Shown: positions 56,603 through 64,000 of the stretch, in pieces | Layout of the letters: the number at the start of each line of letters is the position of its first letter | Position numbering within the stretch: the stretch's first letter is position 1 | Source: Cellulomonas aerilata | Lineage (GTDB): Bacteria; Actinomycetota; Actinomycetes; Actinomycetales; Cellulomonadaceae | DNA: 64,000 bases | Direction: 5' to 3' | Assembly (NCBI RefSeq): GCF_007991755.1 | Contig: NZ_BJYY01000018.1 | Coordinates: 175,609-239,608 of the forward strand | Made by a program: the position numbers and the translations under genes | Notes under the pieces: model-generated | Told to the model about the DNA's origin: nothing | Database searches by the model: none | What the model saw: the letters and a program-made list of their open reading frames with translations, nothing else

Positions 56603-58318
56603 AGGCGCCCCGGGCGGGGCCGGGAGCGGGACCGCGCCGGTCCCGGGGTCGTCGACGAGCCGGAGGCGGTCGCCGGGGCGGACCTGGGCGAGGAGGTCCA
56701 GGTCCGCGTCACGGACCACGGCCACCACCGGGTACCCGCCGGTCACGGGGTGGTCGGCGAGGAACAGGACGGGCAGCCCCGACGGCGGGACCTGCACCGC
56801 CCCGGCGACCATCCCCTCGCTGGGCAGCTCGCCGGCTGCCGTGCGCTCGAGCGGCTCCCCCGCCAGGCGCAGGCCCACGCGGTTGGACTCGGCGGTCACC
56901 GTCCAGTCCTGCGTCAGCAGGAGCCGCAGGGCCGGTGCGGTGAGGTGGTCGGACCGGGGTCCCACGTGCACCCGGACGCGCACGACGTCACCGGGGGCCG
57001 GCGACGGCGGGTCCCCCCACGCGGCGACGGCGTCCGGGGGTGGTGGCAGCACGCCGACGACGTCGCCAGGCGCGAGCGGCGGCGGGCCCAGGCCCGAGAG
57101 GACGTCGGTCGACCGGCTGCCGAGCACGGGCGCCGCGCCCAGCCCGCCGCGGACCGCGACGTACGAGCGCAGCCCCGTGGCGGGTGGCTCGAGGACGAGG
57201 GTCCGGCCGTCGTGCAGAGCGAACGGCGTGGCGTGCGCGGGCCGGTCGCGGGCGGTGCCGTCCGGCGTGCGGACGACGGCCGGGGCCGGGGCGCCGGTCA
57301 CGGCCAGGACGAGGTCCCCGTGCGCGCGCAGCTCCAGGCCGCCCAGCACGCACTCGACCACCGCGGCGGTCCGCGGGTTGCCGACGAGGCGGTTGGCGCG
57401 GACGGCGGCGCCGCGGTCGACCGCGCCGGACACCCCGACCCCGAGCGCCCGGTGGCGGGGCCGCCCCAGGTCCTCGACGAGCGCCTGCGGTCCGGGCCGG
57501 AGCACCTCGACCGCGCGCAGGGAGGCGGGGGTGTGGGCGGCGCGGTCGGGCGGGGCGGCGGGAACGGCGAGGACGGCGGTGGGCGGGACGGCGGGGGTGG
57601 ACGGGTCGGCAGGAACGGCGGTGGACGGGACGGCGGGGGTGGGCGGGTCGGCGCGACCCGCCGCCGGTGTCGCGGCTCGCGCCTGCGCCCGGACGGCGCG
57701 GAACCGCACCCGGGTGCCGGCGTGCAGCAGCGCCGGGTCGTCGGCGCGGGCCCCGTCCCACAGCACCGCCGACGTCCGGCCGATCAGCCTCCAGCCGCCC
57801 GGCGACGCCCGGGGGTACACCGCCGAGTACGGGCCGGCGAGCGCCACCGCGCCGGCCGGAACCGTCGTGCGCGGGGTGGCACGGCGCGGCACGTCGGTCG
57901 GGGCACCGTCGGGCTCGTCGCGGACGAGGTAGGCGAAGCCGGGGGCGAACCCGAGGAACGCCGCCGTCCACGGGGTGCCCGTGTGCCACCGCACGACGGC
58001 GTCCGGCGAGCCGCCGCGCACACCTGCGACGTCCGCGAGGTCGTCGCCGTCGTAGACGACGTCCAGGACGACCTCCCGCTGCCGGACCGAGGCGGGCTCG
58101 GCGGTCGCCGCCGTCGCGAGCGCCTCGGCGAGCACCGGGGCGGCGCCCGGGTCCGTCAGCAGGACGAGGAGCGTCCGCGCCGCGGGGACCACCTCGCCCT
58201 GCCCGGGCAGCGGCCGGGCGGTCAGCGCCGCGTGCAGGCCGTGCACCTCCGCGAGGTCGGCGCAGTCCACGAGCAGCGCCCGGTCGCCCATCGGCCGCAC
58301 CACCCGGCGGTCGCTCAC
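56588..58318 (-). CDS. pxpBC: 5-oxoprolinase subunits B and C, fused
   Basis: 576 aa from GTG 58318, overlapping the pxpA stop. Residues 1-205 are PxpB (KipI-like): [28 protein letters not shown] and GWRLIGRT. Residues about 260-576 are PxpC (KipA-like): [48 protein letters not shown] and [21 protein letters not shown] Pro/Ala/Val linker between them is made by a 40-bp direct repeat. With PxpA this complex hydrolyses 5-oxoproline to glutamate using ATP. The two proteins are separate in most bacteria. Confidence 0.9.
   Translation of the reverse strand: MSDRRVVRPMGDRALLVDCADLAEVHGLHAALTARPLPGQGEVVPAARTLLVLLTDPGAAPVLAEALATAATAEPASVRQREVVLDVVYDGDDLADVAGVRGGSPDAVVRWHTGTPWTAAFLGFAPGFAYLVRDEPDGAPTDVPRRATPRTTVPAGAVALAGPYSAVYPRASPGGWRLIGRTSAVLWDGARADDPALLHAGTRVRFRAVRAQARAATPAAGRADPPTPAVPSTAVPADPSTPAVPPTAVLAVPAAPPDRAAHTPASLRAVEVLRPGPQALVEDLGRPRHRALGVGVSGAVDRGAAVRANRLVGNPRTAAVVECVLGGLELRAHGDLVLAVTGAPAPAVVRTPDGTARDRPAHATPFALHDGRTLVLEPPATGLRSYVAVRGGLGAAPVLGSRSTDVLSGLGPPPLAPGDVVGVLPPPPDAVAAWGDPPSPAPGDVVRVRVHVGPRSDHLTAPALRLLLTQDWTVTAESNRVGLRLAGEPLERTAAGELPSEGMVAGAVQVPPSGLPVLFLADHPVTGGYPVVAVVRDADLDLLAQVRPGDRLRLVDDPGTGAVPLPAPPGAPGLRP
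57571..57652 (-). repeat. 40-bp direct repeat coding the pxpB-pxpC linker
   Basis: 57571-57610 and 57612-57652 are near-identical G-rich copies encoding repeated TPAVPxTAVPA-like peptide in the interdomain linker. Slippage here would change linker length without breaking either domain if in frame. Confidence 0.85.
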
Positions 58319-59070
58319 ACGAAGCCCGCCACGCGCACACCGGCGTCCGCCAGCGCCGCGCGCACCGCCGTGGCGATCGCCACCGCGCCCGGGGTGTCGC
58401 CGTGCACGCACACGCTCTCGACGTCCACGGCGACCGGCGTCCCGTCGACCGCGGTCACCGAGTGCTCGACCACCATCCCCACCACCCGGGCGGCGACCGC
58501 CACCGGGTCGTGCAGGACGGCACCGGGCCGGGTGCGCGGGACGAGGGTGCCGTCCGGCAGGTACGCGCGGTCGGCGAAGGCCTCGGTGACGACCCGCAGC
58601 CCCGCCGCCCGCGCCTGCGCCGCGACGGCGCTGCCGGGCAGCGCGACGAGGGGCAGCGAGTCGTCGACCGCGACGACCGCGCGCACCACCGCACGCGCCT
58701 GCTCCACGTGCCCGACGATCGCGTTGTAGAGCGCCCCGTGCGGCTTGACGTACGCCACCTCCGTCCCCGCCGCGCGGGCCAGCGCCTGCAGCGCGCCGAC
58801 CTGGTAGACGACGTCGTCGGTGAGCTCGGCGGGCGCGACGTCGAGGAACCGCCGTCCGAAGCCGGCGAGGTCCCGGTAGCCGACGTGGGCGCCCACGCGG
58901 ACGCCGGCGCGTGCCGCCGCCGCGCACGTGCGCCGGATCGTGCTCGGGTCGCCGGCGTGGAAGCCGCACGCCACGTTGGCGCTGGAGACGAGGTCGATGA
59001 CCGCCTCGTCGTCCCCGAGCGTCCACGCGCCGAAGGACTCCCCCACGTCGCTGTTCAGGTCGATCTGCAC
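58315..59070 (-). CDS. pxpA: 5-oxoprolinase subunit A
   Basis: 251 aa from GTG 59070. LamB/YcsF family: [54 protein letters not shown] and [11 protein letters not shown]. Works with PxpB and PxpC to open the 5-oxoproline ring. Coupled by GTGA overlap to pxpBC. Shine-Dalgarno is weak (AGG nine bases upstream). Confidence 0.92.
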   Translation of the reverse strand: MQIDLNSDVGESFGAWTLGDDEAVIDLVSSANVACGFHAGDPSTIRRTCAAAARAGVRVGAHVGYRDLAGFGRRFLDVAPAELTDDVVYQVGALQALARAAGTEVAYVKPHGALYNAIVGHVEQARAVVRAVVAVDDSLPLVALPGSAVAAQARAAGLRVVTEAFADRAYLPDGTLVPRTRPGAVLHDPVAVAARVVGMVVEHSVTAVDGTPVAVDVESVCVHGDTPGAVAIATAVRAALADAGVRVAGFV

Positions 59071-59257
59071 GGGGCGAGCCTGTCGTGGACGGGCGTCGGG
59101 TGCCAGCGCCGGCGCGCTGCTCCCTCGCCGGTCCGCTGTCCGGCTCCGCCGGTCCGCTGTCCGGCTCCGCCGGTCCGCCCGCCGTCCTGCCGTCGGGCCG
59201 CTGTCGGAGGCCCGGGATAGTGTCGGCCGCGCCGCCGGACCCAGGTGAGGACGACCG

Positions 59258-61096
59258 TTGGACCACGTCGAGCTCTTCCTCCTGGCCACCGGCGCGCTGG
59301 CCGTCACCGCCGTCTGCCGGCGCTGGGGACTGCCCGTCCCGCTGGTCCTGGTCGCCGTCGGGCTGCTCGTGTCGTTCGTCCCGGGCGTCCCGCGCTACGA
59401 GGTCGACCCCGAGCTGCTGCTCGAGTTCGTGCTGCCGCCGCTGCTGTACTCCTCGGCGCTGTCGAGCTCGTACCAGGACTTCCGCGCGTCGCTGCGTCCC
59501 ATCGCCCGGCTGGGCGTGCTGCTCGTGCTGGTCAGCGCCGTGGCGGTGGCCGTGGTGGCGTGGCTGCTGGTTCCGGACCTGCCGTTCGCGGCCGCACTCG
59601 TCCTCGGTGCCGTCGTGGCGCCGCCCGACGCCGTCGCCGCGGCCGCCGTCGGCCGCCGCCTGGGCCTGCCACGGCGCGTGATGACGCTGCTGAGCGGCGA
59701 GAGCCTCATCAACGACGCGACGTCGCTGACCCTCTACAAGGTCGCGCTGGCGGGCGTGGCGACCGGTGCGTGGTCCCTTGGCGCGGGCCTGCGGACGTTC
59801 GGTCTCGCGGTCGTGGTGGGCGTCGGCCTGGGCTTCGTGGTCGGCGTCGTCGTGCACCGGGTCCGGCTGCGCCTGGACGACGCCGTCGTCGCCTCGGCGG
59901 TCGGCCTGCTCACCCCGTTCGCGGCGTTCTGGGCGGCCGAGGCCGTGCAGGGCTCCGGGGTGCTGGCGGTGGTGACCGCGGGCCTGTACCTCGGGCACAC
60001 GTCCCTGGAGACGGGGTACTCCACGCGGCTGTACCAGGGGCCGCTGTGGTCGACCGTCGACCTGCTGCTCGAGGGGTTCACGTTCGCCCTCATCGGCATC
60101 CAGCTGCAGTGGGTGCTCGCCGACGTCCGCGAGTCCGGCGCGGGACTCGCCGCGTCGCTCGGTGTCGCGCTGGCCGTGCTCGCGACCGCGGTCCTGGTCC
60201 GGCCGCTGTACCTGTTCGCGACGGCGCCGCTGCGCGCGCGGGCGTCCACGGGCCCGCCCGGCTGGGGTTCCGTGGTGCGGGACACCACGGTGCTGTCGTG
60301 GGCGGGCATGCGCGGTGTGGTGACCCTCGCGGCAGCCGCGGCGATCCCGGCGACGACCGGCGGGGAGGACTTCCCGGCCCGCTCGGTGCTCCAGTTCACC
60401 GCGTACGTGGTGGCGATCGGCACGCTGCTGCTGCAGGGCACCACGCTGCCGTGGGTCATCCGGCGCATGGGCGTGGGGTCCGACGACGACGAGATCCGTG
60501 ACGCCCGCCAGGAGGCGCAGGTGCGAATCCTCCTCGGGCGGGCGGCCGCCGACGTGGTCCACGCCCGGGAGGAGCGGTGGGCGCGGGACATCGGGCCGGA
60601 GGCTGCCGGGAAGGCGGTCCGCGGCATCACGTCGGCGCTGTCGCGTGCGGAGGAGGCCGCGGCCGTCGTCCTGGACCCGAGCCGGGCCGGGGACGACCCC
60701 GCCCACCCGTCCCCCGAGCGCGGGCGCCGGCTGCAGGAGCTGCGCCGGGAGATGGTCGCCACCCAGCGCGACGTCCTGCGCCGGCAGCGCGACGCCGGCG
60801 AGCTGGACGAGACGGTGATGCGCCGGGTCCTGCGCGAGCTGGACCTGGAGGACGAGGCGGTGGCCAGCTCGTGGTTGACGAGCCGGCGACGCACCCGCCG
60901 GGCGGAGCCGGACGCCGGAGAGCGTGTCGGGAGCGAACCGGGCGGGAGCGAGCCGGGGCAGGGCCAGTCGGACCCGGGCGAGCCGGGTCAGGGCGAGCCG
61001 GCTCAGGGTGAGCCGGCTCAGGGCGAGCCGGAGGGTGGCCGGCAGGAGCCGGACGCCGGGGAGCGCGGTGCGGCCGCGGACGGCGGGCGGGGGTAG
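59258..61096 (+). CDS. CPA1-family Na+/H+ antiporter (NhaP-like)
   Basis: 612 aa from TTG 59258 (GTGAGG seven bases upstream). Twelve or so membrane helices to about residue 400; the ion-binding pair Asn-Asp is in [15 protein letters not shown], and [14 protein letters not shown] is the conserved CPA1 loop. A cytosolic helical tail (about 410-550) ends in Gly/Glu/Pro repeats. Likely sodium or potassium/proton exchange for pH and ion balance. Next to the NhaA fusion, giving two antiporters in a row. Confidence 0.9.
   Translation: MDHVELFLLATGALAVTAVCRRWGLPVPLVLVAVGLLVSFVPGVPRYEVDPELLLEFVLPPLLYSSALSSSYQDFRASLRPIARLGVLLVLVSAVAVAVVAWLLVPDLPFAAALVLGAVVAPPDAVAAAAVGRRLGLPRRVMTLLSGESLINDATSLTLYKVALAGVATGAWSLGAGLRTFGLAVVVGVGLGFVVGVVVHRVRLRLDDAVVASAVGLLTPFAAFWAAEAVQGSGVLAVVTAGLYLGHTSLETGYSTRLYQGPLWSTVDLLLEGFTFALIGIQLQWVLADVRESGAGLAASLGVALAVLATAVLVRPLYLFATAPLRARASTGPPGWGSVVRDTTVLSWAGMRGVVTLAAAAAIPATTGGEDFPARSVLQFTAYVVAIGTLLLQGTTLPWVIRRMGVGSDDDEIRDARQEAQVRILLGRAAADVVHAREERWARDIGPEAAGKAVRGITSALSRAEEAAAVVLDPSRAGDDPAHPSPERGRRLQELRREMVATQRDVLRRQRDAGELDETVMRRVLRELDLEDEAVASSWLTSRRRTRRAEPDAGERVGSEPGGSEPGQGQSDPGEPGQGEPAQGEPAQGEPEGGRQEPDAGERGAAADGGRG
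60980..61030 (+). repeat. 15-bp tandem repeat in antiporter C-terminus
   Basis: Three to four units of GAGCCGGCTCAGGGY encode (EPAQG)n at the end of the CPA1 antiporter. Confidence 0.9.
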
Positions 61097-61162
61097 CCGG
61101 CGCGGGGCGGGGCGGCTCGGGGTCACGGTCGCCCATCGCGGACGCCGGCTCGCGGACGGCGG

Positions 61163-61225
61163 CGCACGCGAGGCGCGCATGGACGGGGGTGCGACGCACG
61201 CGAGGGCGCGCATGGACAGGGGTGC
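61163..61225. repeat. 30-31 bp direct repeat upstream of nhaA
   Basis: 61163-61192 and 61195-61225 are near-identical (CGCACGCGAGGCGCGCATGG start). They lie between the antiporter stop and the NhaA gene. The second copy ends about 35 bp before the GTG start. Confidence 0.88.
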
Positions 61226-61259
61226 CGCGCACGGCGCCGTCGTGCCTAGCCTGGGCGGC

Positions 61260-63158
61260 GTGAATCGCGGGTGGAGAGATCGATCACGGCCGCGGGCGCG
61301 GACCGTGCTGCACGGTCAGCTGTCCGAGCCGCTGCGGCGGTTCCTCGGGACGGAGTCGGCCGGCGCCGCCCTGCTGCTGACGGCCACCGTGGTGGCGGTC
61401 GTCTGGGCCAACTCCCCGTGGTCCGCGGCGTACGTCGCGCTGTGGGAGACGCCGGTGTCGCTCAGTGCCGGCGACGCCGGGATGACGATGGACCTGGGCC
61501 ACTGGGTCAACGACGCGCTGATGACGATCTTCTTCTTCGTCATCGGGCTCGAGGTGCGCCGCGAGCTGTCCCTCGGTGAGCTCACCGACCGCCGTCGCAT
61601 CGTCGTGCCGCTCGTGGCGGGGGCGGCCGGACTGGTCGTGCCCGCGCTGCTGTACCTGGCCGTCAACCCGAGCGGCGAGGCGGCCCGGGGGTGGGGCGTC
61701 GTCATCGGCAGCGACACCGCGTTCCTGCTCGGGGCGCTCGCGGTCGTCGGTCCCCGGCTGTCGACGCAGCTGCGCCTGTTCCTGCTGACCATGACGGTGA
61801 TCGACGACATCCTCGCGGTCAGCGTCATCGGGCTCGTGTACTCCGACGACCTGGACCTCGGCGCGATCGGGCTCGCGCTGCTGTGCCTCGTCGCGCTGGC
61901 TGCCCTGGCGCGCCGGGGCGTGTGGCAGACCTCGCCGTACGTCGTGCTCGTCGTCCTGCTGTGGCTCGCGACCGTGCGGTCCGGGCTGCACCCGTCCATC
62001 GCCGGGATGGTCGCCGGGCTCCTGGTGCCCGCCACCGCGCCCCGGCGCGACGTCGTCGAGGGTGCGGCCACGCTGGTGCGGGCGTTCCGCCAGTCCCCCA
62101 TGCCGTCCGTCGGCCGGACCGCGCAGCGCGGCATCGTGCGGGCGATCTCGGTGAACGAGCGGCTGCAGAGCGTCCTGCACCCGTGGGCGAGCTACGTCGT
62201 GGTGCCGGTGTTCGCGCTCGCGAACGCCGGCGTCGACCTGCGCGGCGGGATGCTGGGCGACGCGCTGCGCTCCCCCGTGACCTGGGGCGTGGTCCTCGGG
62301 CTCGTGGTCGGCAAGACCGTCGGGATCACGGCCGGTGCGCTGGGAGCAGTCCGCCTGGGGCTGGGCCGGCTGCCGCAGGGGGTCGGTCACGGGCAGGTCG
62401 CCGGTGGTGCCGCGCTGTCCGGCATCGGCTTCACGGTGTCGCTGCTCATCACCGCGCTCGCCTTCGACGACGAGCGGCTGCGCGACGAGGCGACGGTCGG
62501 GGTGCTGCTCGCGGCGGTGCTCGCCACGGGGCTCGGCTGGCTGGTGTTCCGGCTCGCCGCGGTGCTCCTCGGCGAGCGGACCGCGGAGCTCCCCCGGCAC
62601 CTGGTCGCCCCGGTGGACCCCGAGCGGGACCACATCCGCGGTCCCGGGACCGCGCCGCTGACGCTCGTGGAGTACCTGGACTTCGAGTGCCCGTTCTGCG
62701 CGAGGGCGACCGGGGTGGGGCGCGAGCTGCGCGAGCACTTCGGCGACCGGCTGCGGTACGTCGTCCGGCACCTGCCCCTGCCGGACGTGCACCCCAACGC
62801 CGAGCGTGCGGCCATGGCGGCCGAGGCCGCCGGGCGGCAGGGGCAGTTCTGGGCCATGCACGACCTGCTGTTCACCCGCCAGGACCGGCTGCACCCGGAG
62901 GCGCTGGTGGAGTACGCCGCGGAGCTCGGGCTGCAGGTCGACCGCTTCGTGGAGGACCTGTCCGACGGCGGCCTCGCGGCCCGCATCCGCGAGGACGTCG
63001 CCGGCGCCGAGGCGAGCGGGGCCCGCAGCACCCCGACGTTCTTCGTGGTGGACCGCCGCCACAGCGGTCCCTACGACGCCGCGACGCTCATCCGGGAGCT
63101 GGAGCAGGTCGCGGGGACCGTCCAGGCCGACCCGGCGCCGGTCGCCGAGCCGCGGTGA
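61260..63158 (+). CDS. nhaA: NhaA Na+/H+ antiporter fused to a DsbA-like thioredoxin domain
   Basis: 632 aa from GTG 61260; a TAGCCT at 61246-61251 could serve a leaderless start. Residues 15-435 are Nha[34 protein letters not shown] and [11 protein letters not shown] (the Asp-Asp ion site), [19 protein letters not shown] and GKTVGI. Residues about 450-620 are a thioredoxin/DsbA-like domain with active CPFC in [13 protein letters not shown], cis-Pro loop [13 protein letters not shown]. Fusion known from actinobacteria; coupling of redox to antiport is a plausible but unproven role. Confidence 0.92.
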   Translation: MNRGWRDRSRPRARTVLHGQLSEPLRRFLGTESAGAALLLTATVVAVVWANSPWSAAYVALWETPVSLSAGDAGMTMDLGHWVNDALMTIFFFVIGLEVRRELSLGELTDRRRIVVPLVAGAAGLVVPALLYLAVNPSGEAARGWGVVIGSDTAFLLGALAVVGPRLSTQLRLFLLTMTVIDDILAVSVIGLVYSDDLDLGAIGLALLCLVALAALARRGVWQTSPYVVLVVLLWLATVRSGLHPSIAGMVAGLLVPATAPRRDVVEGAATLVRAFRQSPMPSVGRTAQRGIVRAISVNERLQSVLHPWASYVVVPVFALANAGVDLRGGMLGDALRSPVTWGVVLGLVVGKTVGITAGALGAVRLGLGRLPQGVGHGQVAGGAALSGIGFTVSLLITALAFDDERLRDEATVGVLLAAVLATGLGWLVFRLAAVLLGERTAELPRHLVAPVDPERDHIRGPGTAPLTLVEYLDFECPFCARATGVGRELREHFGDRLRYVVRHLPLPDVHPNAERAAMAAEAAGRQGQFWAMHDLLFTRQDRLHPEALVEYAAELGLQVDRFVEDLSDGGLAARIREDVAGAEASGARSTPTFFVVDRRHSGPYDAATLIRELEQVAGTVQADPAPVAEPR

Positions 63159-63655
63159 CGGGGGCCGGGGGGCCGCCTGTCCGGATCCGCGCCGGCTTCG
63201 TCGCCGAGTACCGCGGGCGCGAGTACGCGTGCGTGCCGATCCCGCCGGCGGACCCTCGGTCCGGTGAGGGGCCGGGCCCGGATGCCGGGAAGCTGCACCT
63301 GCGCGCGTCCGGCGCGGAGCCGTGCCCCGAGGGGTTCGAGGAGGACCGCTGGCTCGAGTGGTCCGCGTTCGTGCGCCGGGACGAGGTGACCCGGCTGGTG
63401 TTCGTGCACACCACAGCGGTGTGGACAGGGCCGGCTGCGGTGTCTGCGGTGGCCTCCCGCCCCGGCGCCGGGCGAGGGGGCCGCGTGGTCGTCCGCGCCG
63501 TCCAGGACGGCGGTGAGGCCGTGATCGACCGGGGTCCGTGGCCGCCCGGGGACGTCGTGGCCGCCCACGAGGGCGACCGGTCGGCGTGGGAGATGTGGGT
63601 GCCGGTGAGCTCGCTGGTCGACGTGGTCGAGGAGACGATCGAGGTCCCGCTCTGA
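63155..63655 (+). CDS. Small protein of unknown function
   Basis: 166 aa from GTG 63155, overlapping the nhaA stop (GTGA). Mostly beta with Pro/Gly loops: [19 protein letters not shown] and [18 protein letters not shown] at the end. No signal peptide, membrane helix or Cys cluster. Not recognised; co-transcribed with nhaA. Confidence 0.68.
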   Translation: MTGAGGPPVRIRAGFVAEYRGREYACVPIPPADPRSGEGPGPDAGKLHLRASGAEPCPEGFEEDRWLEWSAFVRRDEVTRLVFVHTTAVWTGPAAVSAVASRPGAGRGGRVVVRAVQDGGEAVIDRGPWPPGDVVAAHEGDRSAWEMWVPVSSLVDVVEETIEVPL

Positions 63656-63923
63656 GGTGAGGTGGGCGCGTAGGCGCACTCCGCACTGCCCTCGGCCTAG
63701 GGCATGCTGGGAAGACCTCTCCACCTTTGGACCGGGTTCTGCGACGCGCCCGAAGCCGCCTCCACCACATTCGGCGACACCCACAGGCCGGGGAGGCGAG
63801 ACCTCGTCCACAGCCATTCTTCTGCATCATGGGCATGTCAGTGGCAGTCCATAGCATTGGGCGTAGGAAAAGGGTCGCACCAAGGCGTCGGCCCGGGTTC
63901 GCAGCAGGGATGAGGTGACTGCC

Positions 63924-64000
63924 GTGGCTGACGACATCCCGCCCGCGGGCACCTCTACGAGCATGGGCGCCGCCGACCTGGCGCGGGCGCCGGGGCGCCT
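63924..64000 (+). CDS. Start of a further gene (cut by window edge)
   Basis: GTG 63924 with GAGGTGA six bases upstream opens a frame VADDIPPAGTSTSMGAADL that runs past the edge. Only 25 codons are visible, too few to identify. The 268 bp before it are less GC-rich than the surroundings and probably hold its promoter; TAGGAA at 63865-63870 is a possible -10. Confidence 0.5.
   Translation, partial: MADDIPPAGTSTSMGAADLARAPGR

Noticed and set aside
56588..61213. A 1541-codon open frame on the minus strand
   Set aside because: Only its left part (to 58318) is the fused PxpB-PxpC protein; the rest is antisense to the CPA1 antiporter and out of frame with pxpA, an effect of high GC and few stops.

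Overview
The window is very GC-rich, with G/C-dominated third codon positions, frequent GTG starts, many 1-4 bp stop/start overlaps and several apparently leaderless promoters. Gene content (ESX-type secretion with a mycosin, pyruvate phosphate dikinase, mycothiol-type DinB-fold protein, NhaA-thioredoxin fusion, DUF5317, an SsgA-like domain) points to an actinobacterium, probably a Cellulomonas-like member of the Micrococcales. That placement is inferred from gene content and not tested. I found no rRNA, tRNA, CRISPR array, insertion sequence or prophage; the window looks like ordinary chromosome with accessory catabolic and signalling islands.

Layout. 1-3.6 kb: edge of an ESX/type VII secretion locus on the minus strand (two WXG100-like proteins, a repeat-tailed protein, a mycosin protease and a partial helical protein), translationally chained. 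3.8-7.0 kb: a KdgT permease / four-carbon acid-sugar kinase / PdxA2 operon, predicted to turn a tetronate into dihydroxyacetone phosphate. 7.2-9.3 kb: a lone SNF2-type helicase. 9.7-10.4 kb: an ArsR regulator with a VOC protein. 10.4-13.0 kb: thioredoxin-reductase-like flavoprotein and methyltransferase, divergent from an XRE-cupin regulator whose start codon lies inside a palindrome. 13.1-28.4 kb: a sugar-catabolic island with LacI regulator, ABC importer, Gfo/Idh oxidoreductase, two SDRs, VOC protein, lactonase-type amidohydrolase, zinc alcohol dehydrogenase, pentonate-type IlvD/Edd dehydratase and ketoglutarate-semialdehyde-type dehydrogenase, plus SMP-30 and epimerase genes on the other strand. 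It resembles a non-phosphorylative pentose pathway but lacks an obvious second dehydratase.

28.6-35.1 kb is a signalling stretch: fasciclin protein, GGDEF membrane protein, a guanidine-III riboswitch in front of a Gdx/SugE-type SMR exporter, GAF-EAL phosphodiesterase, and a partner-switching set (STAS antagonist, GAF-PP2C phosphatase, HATPase fused to an SsgA-like domain). 35.2-43 kb: a membrane-anchored beta-propeller, a DinB-fold protein, a VOC protein, a DinB2-like polymerase with a non-aromatic steric-gate position, hemerythrin, two PAP2 phosphatases and small membrane proteins. 43-47.9 kb: a 36-residue ORF leading into a GGDEF-EAL protein and DUF5317, then a luciferase-like monooxygenase and a PhzF protein.

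47.9-64 kb: pyruvate phosphate dikinase, a membrane protein, a cupredoxin lipoprotein, a second beta-propeller paralogue, a polar amino-acid ABC transporter, 5-oxoprolinase genes (pxpA and a fused pxpB-pxpC), a CPA1 antiporter, the NhaA-thioredoxin fusion, a small unknown protein and the first codons of a further gene. Short in-gene and intergenic tandem repeats (13-27 bp units) recur across the window.
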